Below are positions 1 through 7,850 of a DNA stretch of 64,000 nucleotides, one piece after another. This DNA is from Aerophototrophica crusticola (GTDB taxonomy: Bacteria; Pseudomonadota; Alphaproteobacteria; Azospirillales; Azospirillaceae): assembly GCA_001939945.1 (NCBI GenBank), contig MOEB01000025.1:1-64000 (forward strand), read 5' to 3'. Position numbers and translations under genes: made by a program. Position 1 is the first letter of the stretch. Every line of letters starts with the position of its first letter. The notes under the pieces were generated by a model. The model was not told the DNA's origin and made no database searches. It worked only from the letters and a program-made list of their open reading frames with translations.

Positions 1-57
1 CAGTCATGACGGGCGCCGACGGGTTCGTTTGTCCCTGACGAGAACTCGGGCTGTCCC

Positions 58-1230
58 TCAGCCCGCGCTCGGGGTGAACTCCAGCTCCAGCCGCGCGCCG
101 CCGCCCGTGACCCAGCGGTGGGTGGCCCCGACCTGCCGTGCCAGGCCCTCGATGATCTGCAGCCCGGTGCCTGTCGCCGACGGCCCCGGCGGCAGGCCCT
201 TGCCGTCGTCCCACAGCACGATTCGCGCCAGCCCGCCGGGCAAGGCCCTGAGCATGAGCCCCAAGGTCCCGGGGCCGCCGCCGAAGGCGTGCTTCAGGCT
301 GTTGGTGACGAACTCGTTCACCACCAGCCCCAACGGCACCGCCACGTCCACCGCCGCCCGCATGTCCTCCAGGTCCGCTTCCAGCCGCACCGCGGCCGCG
401 CCGTCGCTACGCAACCCCACCAGCCCCTGCGCCACATCCCGCAGGTAGGGGGCGAGGTCCAGGGCGTCTACGCTTCCACCGACGTAAAGCCGCGCGTGCA
501 GCAGCCGCATCGCCTCGACCCGCTGCCCCACGACTTCCAGCTCACGGCGCGTCTCCGCCGTCCCGGCCTGGGCGGCCTGCACCTGGACGAGGCTGGTGAT
601 GACCTGCAGGTTGTTCTTGACCCGGTGCTGAAGTTCCCGCAGCAGCCGGTCCCGCCCCTCCAGCGCGTCCCGCAGGGCGGGGAGCAGGAGCAGCCGTTCC
701 ACCGCGGAGGCCAGCAGGTTGGCGTAGGCGCGCAGGAAGTCGGTGTCCGCCGGCCCGAATTTCCGCGCCGCCCGGCTGTCCACCTGCAACAGGCCGAAGG
801 GGGCGGCGGTGCCCGCGCCGGGGATCGGCACGTTGACGAGGGAGGACACGCCATGTGCCCGGATGAAGTCCGGCACGGTCAGCCGCGTCTCCGCCGCGAC
901 GTCGTCGATCACGAAGGGCCGGTTGGTGCGCAGGGCCTCGTGCTCGGAGGAGCCGGGCAGGTTGGGCACCACCGTGTGCCCCACCACGCCCGCCGACCAG
1001 CCCACGCCGGCCCGGACCAGCAGCGACCCGTCCGGCCGCATCTCCATGACCTTGGCCAGGTCCGTGCCCAGCCCCCGGCCGACCAGGCGGCAGGCCTCGT
1101 GGAGCACGTCCCCGAGGTCCCCGGCCCTGAGGGAGAACTCGCCGAAGTCGGCGAGCACCGAGGCGTGGCTGGTTCCGCCCGTTTCGTCCAATCCGCCGTC
1201 CCCCGTGCCCCGCCGCGTGGCCTGGGCCAA
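58..1230 (-). CDS. GAF-domain sensor histidine kinase, HisKA_2/HWE-like
   Basis: This is a 390-residue soluble sensor kinase. Residues about 25-180 look like a GAF sensory domain. They are followed by a HisKA_2 dimerisation segment with the motif LQHRVKNNLQ, whose histidine near residue 202 is the likely phospho-acceptor. A HATPase_c domain follows, with an N box (NEFVTNSLKHAF near residue 305) and a G1 box (DDGKGLP near residue 338). No membrane segment is visible, so the ligand is probably cytoplasmic. Kinases of this class often feed single-domain response regulators or the alphaproteobacterial general stress response, but no response regulator or PhyR/NepR/EcfG gene lies beside it. An upstream ATG at 1237 is in another frame, so 1230 is kept as the start. 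Confidence 0.85.
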   Translation of the reverse strand: MAQATRRGTGDGGLDETGGTSHASVLADFGEFSLRAGDLGDVLHEACRLVGRGLGTDLAKVMEMRPDGSLLVRAGVGWSAGVVGHTVVPNLPGSSEHEALRTNRPFVIDDVAAETRLTVPDFIRAHGVSSLVNVPIPGAGTAAPFGLLQVDSRAARKFGPADTDFLRAYANLLASAVERLLLLPALRDALEGRDRLLRELQHRVKNNLQVITSLVQVQAAQAGTAETRRELEVVGQRVEAMRLLHARLYVGGSVDALDLAPYLRDVAQGLVGLRSDGAAAVRLEADLEDMRAAVDVAVPLGLVVNEFVTNSLKHAFGGGPGTLGLMLRALPGGLARIVLWDDGKGLPPGPSATGTGLQIIEGLARQVGATHRWVTGGGARLELEFTPSAG

Positions 1231-1620
1231 CCATCACAGTACGTTAGCGTACAGGGGCCCGGCACGGGAAGCGAGCCGCCAGAAGGGGCAGGTTCGGGCC
1301 GGCCATGGGCCTCCGGGGAACCAGGGGTTTAGGGGGGCAGCCACGCCCGCTGCCAGCCCGGAATAGCCGGGGCTGCGCCGATGTCCCGCGTGACGGGCAG
1401 GTCGCGCCGGCGGTTTGGGATCTGCGGGGTCCGGGCCTGCAGCCGCGCAGCAATGATCGAGGGGAGGCCGCGAGATGGCGCCGTCCAGCACGGCCGTACG
1501 GTGGCTTGGGTTGCCGGGCAGGCCTTCCCTTCGCCGCTGCTGCTGGAGCTGCTGGCCGCCCGCGCCGACCGCCGCCCCTGACCGGGCGGCACCCGCAATC
1601 CGGAACCGTTACAAGGCCTG
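1231..1620. other. Gap between divergent genes, with a small palindrome
   Basis: This 390-base gap separates the divergent kinase and antiporter genes, so it must carry both promoters. A short inverted repeat, GTACG-TTAG-CGTAC at 1239-1252, lies immediately upstream of the kinase start and could be an operator or an mRNA hairpin. An open frame of 42 codons starting at ATG 1453 has no recognisable family and is not called. Nothing else is recognised here. Confidence 0.4.
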
Positions 1621-2946
1621 ATGGACCCCTACATTCTCGTCATGGTCGCCGTGGGCCTGCTGGTGCTGCTGGTTGCCTGGCTGCCGATGCTCTTGCGTGA
1701 GGCACCCCTGTCCCTGCCCATCGTCTGTGTCGGGTTGGGCTGGATCTTCTCCGGGGCCATCCCCGACCCGGGCGCCCCGCTGCCGCTCGCCTATCCCGCG
1801 GCCACCGAACGGGTCACGGAATTCCTGGTGATCATCGCGCTCATGGGCAGCGGCCTGAAGCTGGACCGCCCCCCTGGCTGGCGCCCCTGGCAGGCGACGT
1901 GGCGGCTGCTGGCCGTGGCCATGCCGCTGAGCATCGCCGCGGCCGCCCTGCTCGGCTGGGCGTTGGGCGGGCTGGGTGTCGCCGCCGCCCTGCTGCTGGG
2001 CGCTGCCCTGGCTCCCACGGACCCGGTGCTGGCCGCCGACGTCCAGGTGGGGCCGCCCCGCTCCGGCGAGGAGGACGAGGTGCGTTTCAGCCTCACCTCC
2101 GAGGCCGGCCTCAACGACGGCTTGGCCTTCCCCTTCACGAACCTCGCCCTGGCCGTGGCCGCCTGGCTCGGCACGGCGCTGCCCCCGGGCGGGGTGCCGC
2201 CGGAGGGCCTGTCCTGGCTGTGGGACTGGCTCCTCGTCGACGTGGCCTGGAAGCTCGCGGCCGGCGTGGCGGTGGGCTGGGCCGTGGGGCTGGGCGTGGG
2301 CTGGCTCACCTTCCGGCTGCCGAACCGGGCGCGGCTGTCGCGCACCGGCGATGGCTTCGTCGCCCTGGCCATGACGCTGCTGAGCTATGGGATCACCGAG
2401 ATGGCGCACGGCTACGGCTTCCTGGCCGTGTTCGTGACGGCGCTGGCCTTCCGCCACCTGGAGCGCGGGCATCGCTACCACGACCGGCTGCACGATTTGG
2501 CGGAGCAGGTGGAGCGGCTGCTCATGATGGCGGTGCTCGTGCTGTTCGGGGTGGCGCTCGGCCACGGGCTCCTGGCGCCGCTGACCTGGGGCGCGGCGGC
2601 GGCGGGCCTCGCCTTCCTGTTCGTCGCCCGCCCCCTGGCAGCCCTGGCCGGGTTCGCGGGACTGGGCATGCCGGGGCGGGAGGCCCTGGCGATCGGCTTC
2701 TTCGGCATCCGCGGGGTCGGCAGCTTCTACTATCTCGCCTACGCCTTGAACGAGGCGCCTTGGGCGGAGGCGGCGGATCTCTGGGCCCTGGCCGGCTTTG
2801 TCGTGCTCGTCTCGGTGCTGCTGCACGGCACCACGGTCACGCCGGCCATGCGCTGGCTCGACCGCGCCCGGGCCGATGCCAACGCCCCCAAAAAGCCCCC
2901 ACCGGCTGGGGCGGCGATCGGTTCCGAGCAGCCAGCCCCACCCTGA
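1621..2946 (+). CDS. CPA1-family sodium/proton antiporter
   Basis: A 441-residue integral membrane protein with about 12 hydrophobic helices and no large cytoplasmic C-terminal domain. CPA1 hallmarks are visible: ALAPTDPVLAADVQ near residues 130-143, EAGLNDGLAFP near 161-171 with the Asn-Asp pair typical of electroneutral Na+(K+)/H+ exchangers, and FFGIRGVGSFYY near 360-371. The family exchanges monovalent cations for protons across the inner membrane for pH and salt homeostasis. The ATG at 1621 follows an AAGG ribosome site at suitable spacing. The end of the protein is Pro/Ala rich. The exact cation cannot be read from the sequence. Confidence 0.85.
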   Translation: MDPYILVMVAVGLLVLLVAWLPMLLREAPLSLPIVCVGLGWIFSGAIPDPGAPLPLAYPAATERVTEFLVIIALMGSGLKLDRPPGWRPWQATWRLLAVAMPLSIAAAALLGWALGGLGVAAALLLGAALAPTDPVLAADVQVGPPRSGEEDEVRFSLTSEAGLNDGLAFPFTNLALAVAAWLGTALPPGGVPPEGLSWLWDWLLVDVAWKLAAGVAVGWAVGLGVGWLTFRLPNRARLSRTGDGFVALAMTLLSYGITEMAHGYGFLAVFVTALAFRHLERGHRYHDRLHDLAEQVERLLMMAVLVLFGVALGHGLLAPLTWGAAAAGLAFLFVARPLAALAGFAGLGMPGREALAIGFFGIRGVGSFYYLAYALNEAPWAEAADLWALAGFVVLVSVLLHGTTVTPAMRWLDRARADANAPKKPPPAGAAIGSEQPAPP

Positions 2947-3090
2947 CCGATGTCGGATTACTGGCGCCCTGGAAAGTTCGGGTGAAATGGCAGGGGCGTG
3001 GCTGGTGCCTGTCTGCTGGTACAACAAAGCCCGCATCACCAATGCGCAATATAACGAGAAAATGTGGCGATTCCGGAACAATATACATCC

Positions 3091-3147
3091 TGACTGATAT
3101 AGTCATCGCAATCCATGTTGCACTGCACCACATGAGGTGATGCAACA
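3091..3147 (+). promoter_or_regulatory. Two inverted repeats upstream of the hemerythrin-like/phasin gene
   Basis: Two dyads precede the start codon. TGACT-GATAT-AGTCA lies at 3091-3105. A larger composite dyad, TGTTGCA ... TGCAACA with inner CACC/GGTG pairs, lies at 3116-3147 directly in front of the AAGGA ribosome site. The first looks like an operator. The second could be an operator or a 5' UTR hairpin. PHA regulators of the PhaR type bind TGC-rich dyads, and the TGCACTGCA in the second repeat is compatible with that, but this is only a suggestion. Confidence 0.4.
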
Positions 3148-3160
3148 AAAGGACTGAATG

Positions 3161-4210
3161 ATGAATATCCATCACGCGATGAAGATCGGCCCCGCCAAGA
3201 TCAATGACCTGTTCGGGCGTCTCGCCGACACCTCGGATGGCGCATCGAAGAAGCGCGAGACCATCTTCGCCGAGCTGGCATCCGAACTCCACCTCGTCGC
3301 GGAGCTTGAAGAGAAGCACCTGCTGCCGATGTTGGCCAAGCACGAGGAGACCAAGGCCCTGGCCGCGGCCGCCCGTGAGGACAACAAGGCCATCCTCCGC
3401 CAGCTCAAGGAGCTGGGCCAAGTGCCGAAGGACGGCGATGCATTTACCCAGGGTCTCGCGTCGCTGCGCAAGGCTTTCCAGCAGAGCGTCCGCGACGACC
3501 GCAAGGAATTGCTGCCGGCGGTGCAGAAGGTGCTGAGCCGCGAGGAGGCCACCAGCGTGGCCGGGAAGATGCAGTCCGGCGCTGCCCAGGCGGAGCAGGA
3601 CCGCCGCGACGAGGCCAACCAGGCCAAGGCCGACGCGAAGGCCGCCCGCGAGGAGGTCCAGCGGGAGGCGGAGGCTGCCCAGGCCGTGGAGCGCACCCGT
3701 GAGGCCGCCGAGCAGGCATCCCGCGAGGCGGCGCGCCAAGCGGCCACCACCATCCGACAGGCCAGCGACGCGGTGGGGGACGCCGCCCGCGAGGGGGCCG
3801 GCCGGATGGCCGAGGGTGTCCGGCGCGCCACCGCCTCCCTGGGCGATGCGGCGGGGATCTACCGGGAAGCGGCATCCAGCACGGCCGGCGACCTGCAGGC
3901 CGTGGCCTCGGCCTCAAACGTCGCGGTACGGGGCTTGGCGGAGGTCCGCCGGCACTGGAACGAGCACTTGTCCACCACCCTCCAGGAGGGCGTCGCCCTG
4001 TCCCAGCGGCTGATGCGCTGCAAGACGGGCCGCGAGGTGGCCGAGGCGCAGCGCGACTACGCCCGGTCGGCCACGCGCGCCTGGCTGGCCTCCCAGGTCA
4101 AGATCCTGGAAGCCGCCCAGCGGATCACCGCGGACGCGCTGCCCACCCTGCAGGCCAGGCTGGGCGAGGGTCAAGGGCAGCGTGACGGCGCCACCCCCGC
4201 CGCCCGCTGA
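3161..4210 (+). CDS. Phasin-family protein with N-terminal hemerythrin-like domain lacking iron ligands
   Basis: About 349 residues in three parts. Residues about 5-125 follow the HHE hemerythrin four-helix pattern (for example ELHLVAELEEKHLLPML and RKAFQQSVRDDRKELLP). At the positions where family members carry the iron-binding histidines this protein has Pro, Val, Asn and Ser, so metal or oxygen binding is unlikely. Residues about 130-215 are an Ala/Glu/Arg-rich coiled coil. Residues about 225-335 are a phasin_2 domain (LAEVRRHWNEHLSTTLQEGVA onward). Phasins coat polyhydroxyalkanoate granules. The next gene is also phasin-like, which supports a granule role. An overlapping ATG at 3158 is one codon upstream. 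The fold assignment of the first domain is inference from pattern. Confidence 0.75.
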   Translation: MNIHHAMKIGPAKINDLFGRLADTSDGASKKRETIFAELASELHLVAELEEKHLLPMLAKHEETKALAAAAREDNKAILRQLKELGQVPKDGDAFTQGLASLRKAFQQSVRDDRKELLPAVQKVLSREEATSVAGKMQSGAAQAEQDRRDEANQAKADAKAAREEVQREAEAAQAVERTREAAEQASREAARQAATTIRQASDAVGDAAREGAGRMAEGVRRATASLGDAAGIYREAASSTAGDLQAVASASNVAVRGLAEVRRHWNEHLSTTLQEGVALSQRLMRCKTGREVAEAQRDYARSATRAWLASQVKILEAAQRITADALPTLQARLGEGQGQRDGATPAAR

Positions 4211-4222
4211 CCGCAGGCCGGG

Positions 4223-4246
4223 CCCCCGCGCCATCCGGCGCGGGGG
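4223..4246 (+). terminator. Strong GC hairpin between the two phasin-type genes
   Basis: A perfect ten-base-pair stem CCCCCGCGCC / GGCGCGGGGG closes an ATCC loop twelve bases after the upstream stop codon. There is no T-run, so it is either a Rho-assisted or processing hairpin that sets the ratio between the two genes, or a relic of the multi-hairpin repeat described elsewhere, which uses the same ATCC loop. Confidence 0.45.
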
Positions 4247-4301
4247 TGGCCGGCCCACGGCCTTCCCGGTCCTGCCCGGACCCGCCCCTGAAAGCGACAC
4301 G

Positions 4302-4757
4302 ATGAACGAGACGCAAACTTCCCCGGTCCCGGCCTTGCCGGAGCCCACCATGGCCATCCTGGCGACCACGGCCCTCCAGGTGGCAACCGCCGCGGCCTAT
4401 GTCGTGGGCCGCCGGGGCCCCCTGATCGCCCAGGCGGCGGTCGCGCCCTGGTCCGCCGACCACGCGGAACTGGGCCGCATGGTGCCGGAGAAGGTCGCCG
4501 CCTTCGCTTCCGCGGCAACCGCCCTGGCCCTCGGGGTCGGGCTTGCCCAGCAGGCTGCCGCGGCGCACGCCACCGCCATGGTGCTGGCCTACGCGGCAGG
4601 GCCGACGCCCGTCGGGTTCCTGGCGCTCCTGGGCCGCACCGGGTCATACAATGCGGACAGCGTCGCCCGGGCCGTCCGCACCGCCTCCGAGGTGCTGTCG
4701 CCCATCCACCTCAGCGTGACGTCCAACGCCTCCCGCTTGGCGGCCGCGCGGTCCTGA
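4302..4757 (+). CDS. Small phasin-like protein
   Basis: A 151-residue Ala-rich helical protein. Its centre (PEKVAAFASAATALALGVG) and its C-terminus (VLSPIHLSVTSNASRLAAAR) resemble the second half of phasin-family proteins from Azospirillum-type alphaproteobacteria, where the final segment LxPIHxxVTxNAxRL is common. Two moderately hydrophobic stretches would suit binding to a granule surface rather than spanning a membrane. It follows the larger phasin gene by 91 bases, so the two could be co-transcribed through the hairpin at 4223. A longer in-frame start at 4182 overlaps the upstream gene and is less likely than the ATG at 4302. Confidence 0.55.
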   Translation: MNETQTSPVPALPEPTMAILATTALQVATAAAYVVGRRGPLIAQAAVAPWSADHAELGRMVPEKVAAFASAATALALGVGLAQQAAAAHATAMVLAYAAGPTPVGFLALLGRTGSYNADSVARAVRTASEVLSPIHLSVTSNASRLAAARS

Positions 4758-4799
4758 TCGGCGGGGGACGGTCCGGACGGCCCAGGAGGCCTTGGCCCG

Positions 4800-5540
4800 T
4801 CAGCCCTTCGCGTCCGGTGCCCGCAGGGTCTGTGCGCCCGCGGGGCCGGTCATGGCATAGCGGCGATAGCCGCGGGACTGGCCGTCCGCCACCGCCTCCA
4901 GCACCGTGGCAAAGGCCTTGTGGCCGGTGGGGCGGGCCTGGTCGGCGGCGATGACCACGATCCGGGCCCGCCGCATCATGGACAGGAAAGCCCGCCAGTC
5001 CGGCTGCGGGAAGCGGTAGGAATCGTCCACCAGCAGGTAATGCAGCGGCGCCTCCCGTTCCGGCGGGACGGGCAGGCGGGTGCCGTTGGGGCGGAGGTGG
5101 TCCTGCACCACCCGGGCCAGGGCCGCCACGGGGTCGCCGCCCGGGCCCCATGGCGGGGCCACGAACAGCAGGCGGCGGTGCCGCACCGCGCCGAACAGGC
5201 CGCCTGGGACGTCGTCGCCCATGCACAGGGCCACGTCGTCGCCCCGGCCGAAGGATCGGGCGAGGGCGCTGGCCGGCATGAAAAGGTTTTCCCGCCCGCT
5301 GCAGCAGAAGGTCAGGCCCGAGCCCTGGCGCATGGCCTCCCCCGCGAAGGCCATCAGGGTGGACCGGCGCTGTTCGGGCCGGGGGTCGGCCAGGGCCACA
5401 TGGCCGGAAAGCTGCCCCCGGTCCAGCCAGACCGGCGCGCCGTCCTGGTCCCCCAGCCCGATGCGGAAACGGGTCGAATCGTCACCCGTGTCGCCGCCGC
5501 CACGGCCCAGGAGTTTGCTGAGGAGGGCGGGGAGGGCCAT
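4800..5540 (-). CDS. P-loop-like protein without an intact Walker A, resembling conjugative coupling ATPases
   Basis: A 246-residue protein of unknown function. The order of elements recalls TraD/VirD4-type ATPases. An LSGHVALADPRPEQRRSTLM segment (residues about 44-63) occupies the place of the P-loop but has no GxxxxGK[ST]. HYLLVDDSY near residue 163 looks like a Walker B strand. ARIVVIAADQARPTGHKAF near 186-204 recalls the sensor region. Lacking Walker A it should not hydrolyse ATP. It is divergent from the GGDEF gene and convergent with the phasin-like gene. The family link is an inference from motif order only. A plain conserved hypothetical is the safe alternative. Confidence 0.5.
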   Translation of the reverse strand: MALPALLSKLLGRGGGDTGDDSTRFRIGLGDQDGAPVWLDRGQLSGHVALADPRPEQRRSTLMAFAGEAMRQGSGLTFCCSGRENLFMPASALARSFGRGDDVALCMGDDVPGGLFGAVRHRRLLFVAPPWGPGGDPVAALARVVQDHLRPNGTRLPVPPEREAPLHYLLVDDSYRFPQPDWRAFLSMMRRARIVVIAADQARPTGHKAFATVLEAVADGQSRGYRRYAMTGPAGAQTLRAPDAKG

Positions 5541-5597
5541 GGGGCTTCGCCTGTTGCGCCGCGGAAGAAGGACGTGGCCGCTTGGATGGCGCGGCGC

Positions 5598-5611
5598 TTG
5601 ACCCAGGTCAA
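5598..5611. promoter_or_regulatory. FNR/FixK-type binding site
   Basis: TTGACCCAGGTCAA is a perfect palindrome of the TTGA-N6-TCAA type recognised by CRP/FNR-superfamily regulators such as FNR, FixK and NnrR. It extends to CTTGACC-CA-GGTCAAG at 5597-5612. It sits 57 bases from the start of the leftward gene and 70 from the start of the rightward cyclase gene, so it could control either. Which regulator binds is not known from this window. Confidence 0.6.
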
Positions 5612-5681
5612 GGCCCCGCGGCCGGTTTGGGCGCTATCTGCGACAACCGCTTCCCCTAGCCCCTTCGCGCGACGGCCCGCC

Positions 5682-6911
5682 ATGCCCGACCACCCCAGCC
5701 GCCCCGTCCCGGGAAAGGCCGCGCCGGCCCGGGGCCGGTTGGCGGAAGAGCTGTTCGCCCCGGTGAGGCTGCGGGGGGAGGAGCTGCTGGAGCTGCTGGC
5801 CCCCTTCGGCCATGCCGCCCATGTTCGCCGCCACTCCGCCACGGTCATCATCTCCCGCGTGCGGCTGGTGGCGGCCCTGTTCGCCGTGCTGGTGCCCCTG
5901 TGGTCCGTGCTGGACTGGATGGTCTTCCCCTGGCCGCAATGGGCGGTGCTGACGGCCATGCGCCTCGCCTCCGGCGCCACCTTCCTGCTGCTGGCCTGGC
6001 CCTGGCAGGCCACCACCACGCGCATCCGGGCGGACCTGATGCTGCTGGCCCTGCTGCTGGTGCCGCCGAGCTTCTACCTGGCTTCCGAGCTGGTGCTGTC
6101 CGGGACCGAGCTGACGGAGCAAGGGCGGCTGGTGGCCCGTCTCTATGCCCTGATGCCCAACGTGGTTCTGGCCGGCCTCGCCATCTTCCCGCTGACGGCG
6201 CTGGAGGTGCTAGTCTTTTCCATCCCCGCCTTCCTGTTCACCCTGGCGGGCATCGCCATGGGCGGGGAGACGCCGTCCCTGCTGGAGCACGGGCCCACCC
6301 TGTGGCTGATGGCCCTGGTGATGGGCGCGGCCATGTTCTCCGGCATGAGCCAGTTGCACTACATGGCGGCGCTGGTGGCCAGGGCCACGACGGACCCGCT
6401 GACGGGGGCCCATACCCGCCGGTCCGGCTGCGAGACGCTGGACCTGCTGTTCCGCCTGTCCGCCCGCCAGGGCACGCCGCTGACCCTGGCCTTCTTCGAC
6501 ATCGACCACTTCAAGGCCATCAACGACCGCTTCGGCCATGAGGAGGGGGACAAGGCCCTGCGCCAGGTGGCCGACAGCCTGCGCCGCGGCCTGCGGACCA
6601 GCGACGTGCTGGTGCGCTGGGGCGGGGAGGAGTTCCTGGCCATCCTGAACAACACGAGCGTGGAAGGGGCCGACATCGTGATCCGCCGCCTGCGCGCCCA
6701 GGGCCTTGGCCAGCGTCCCGACGGCGCGCCCATCACCGCCTCCATCGGCGTGGCGGAGCGGGGCCATGACCGGATCCAGGACTGGCCCCATCTGGTGGAG
6801 CTGGCTGACCGCCGCATGTACGTGGCCAAGCACCAGGGCCGCGACCGGGCGGTGATGCCCGACCCGGCCCCCGCCGACGAGCCGGTCGAGAAGGCCCGCA
6901 CGGTGGCGTAA
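5682..6911 (+). CDS. Membrane-bound diguanylate cyclase (GGDEF domain)
   Basis: A 409-residue inner-membrane signalling protein. Residues about 58-235 hold about six hydrophobic helices arranged as a membrane sensor without an obvious named domain. Residues about 240-390 are a GGDEF domain with DIDHFKAINDRFGHEEGD and an intact active site RWGGEEF, so it should make cyclic di-GMP from two GTP. An RxxD inhibitory site (RTSD) lies five residues before GGEEF, so product feedback is expected. The ATG at 5682 is preferred over upstream in-frame starts because those run through the divergent gene. A candidate FNR/FixK box lies 70 bases upstream, which would link cyclic di-GMP to oxygen or nitrogen oxides. 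Confidence 0.88.
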   Translation: MPDHPSRPVPGKAAPARGRLAEELFAPVRLRGEELLELLAPFGHAAHVRRHSATVIISRVRLVAALFAVLVPLWSVLDWMVFPWPQWAVLTAMRLASGATFLLLAWPWQATTTRIRADLMLLALLLVPPSFYLASELVLSGTELTEQGRLVARLYALMPNVVLAGLAIFPLTALEVLVFSIPAFLFTLAGIAMGGETPSLLEHGPTLWLMALVMGAAMFSGMSQLHYMAALVARATTDPLTGAHTRRSGCETLDLLFRLSARQGTPLTLAFFDIDHFKAINDRFGHEEGDKALRQVADSLRRGLRTSDVLVRWGGEEFLAILNNTSVEGADIVIRRLRAQGLGQRPDGAPITASIGVAERGHDRIQDWPHLVELADRRMYVAKHQGRDRAVMPDPAPADEPVEKARTVA

Positions 6912-6914
6912 CGG

Positions 6915-7063
6915 TGGGCGACCAAAGGTGACCTTAAGGTGACCGAAGGTGACGCTTAAGGTGACACGTGTCTCATTCCGGGGCGTTGAAATCACGAGGA
7001 TTTCAGGCTTAAGGAGACTAACGCGACCAGGTTCGGACCATGTCACCTTTGTCTCATTAAGGA
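6915..7063. repeat. Fold-back repeat with GGTGAC arms, copy 1
   Basis: The left part repeats AAGGTGACCTTAAGGTGAC-type units several times. The centre has GGATTTCAGGCTTAAGG, and the right end carries the inverted unit (TGTCACCTTTGTCTCATT). A second copy with the same centre and arms lies at 32725-32873. Both fill gaps downstream of rightward genes. No coding function is apparent. Confidence 0.7.
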
Positions 7064-7136
7064 GGATGGGATGACGCCCGGGGCGGCCCAGGCGGGATTA
7101 TTCCCTGATACAGGGGGCGGTTTACACTGTCCAAGA

Positions 7137-7164
7137 CCCGGCGGCCCCCGGGAGGGCCGCCGGG
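7137..7164. terminator. Eleven-base-pair GC hairpin in the gap 6912-7233
   Basis: CCCGGCGGCCC / GGGCCGCCGGG closes a six-base loop. It lies downstream of the leftward SnoaL-like gene and about 225 bases past the cyclase gene, so it may end transcription from either side. There is no clear T-run. Apart from this hairpin and the GGTGAC repeat, the 322-base gap holds nothing I recognise. Confidence 0.4.
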
Positions 7165-7233
7165 CGGCAGTATGGCACATAATAGGACAAAAGTCATCAG
7201 CGCAGGCCGCCCCCCGGCCGGCCCACGGGTTCT

Positions 7234-7704
7234 TCAGCCCTTCACCAGTTGCGCCCGCACGGCGTGCAGCTTCCAGCCCTTGCCGGCGCGGACCAGGACG
7301 GACTGGTTGGTGAAGCGGGCCACGGTGGTCCAGCCGCCCTGGCCGTCGGGCTTTTCCACCAGCACGTCATTCTCGCCCATGGCCATGTCGGGTGTGAGCA
7401 TCTCCAGGTGCCGGATCTGGGTGACATGGCGCATCGGCCCCGGGCGGCGGGCAAAGCTCTGGGTGAAATAGGCCTGGATGCCGTCGCGGCCACGGACGGC
7501 CTCCGCGGTCTGGCCCACCCGCAGGCTGGCATCGTCGGTATAGAGCCGGGCCATGGCGGCGGCGTCGGCGACGTTCCAGGCGGTATCGCCGGCTTCCGCC
7601 AGGGCGCGCAGGGAGGCGGCGTCGGGCTCACTGGGCGGGGCGGCGAAGGCCGCGGGGACGGCCAGGGCGAGGAGGCAGAGCAGGGCGGCGGCGGTCTTGC
7701 GCAT
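7234..7704 (-). CDS. Secreted SnoaL-like/NTF2-fold protein
   Basis: A 156-residue protein. Residues 1-22 are a signal peptide (MRKTAAALLCLLALAVPAAFA). The rest fits the SnoaL_3/NTF2-like cone: ALAEAGDTAWNVADAAAMARLYTDDAS early, GRDGIQAYFTQSF in the middle, and GGWTTVARFTNQSVLVR ... GWKLHAVRAQ at the end. Members of this SgcJ/EcaC group have no shared reaction, so substrate and role are unknown. Here it should act in the periplasm. It is divergent from the LytTR regulator 146 bases away, which may regulate it. Longer in-frame starts are possible but would bury the signal peptide. Confidence 0.7.
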   Translation of the reverse strand: MRKTAAALLCLLALAVPAAFAAPPSEPDAASLRALAEAGDTAWNVADAAAMARLYTDDASLRVGQTAEAVRGRDGIQAYFTQSFARRPGPMRHVTQIRHLEMLTPDMAMGENDVLVEKPDGQGGWTTVARFTNQSVLVRAGKGWKLHAVRAQLVKG

Positions 7705-7850
7705 GGTGGGTCCTTCCATGGTCGGGGATGGGGCGCCGCCGGCATGATCGCCGGTGCGGACCGGCGGCCGCCCCGCTAGGATGGGTGGCAGCACTAGGGC
7801 CGGCGGGGCGGGCGGGGAAAGGCGTGTTGCGCGGATTTCCAGGGATTTTC

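Noticed and set aside
1305-1700. Rightward frame spanning the kinase-antiporter gap
   Set aside because: It overlaps the antiporter start in another frame and has no domain or ribosome site.
6915-7063. CRISPR-like short direct repeats
   Set aside because: The GGTGAC units are contiguous and hexamer-like with no unique spacers, and the right end is inverted. No cas gene is present.
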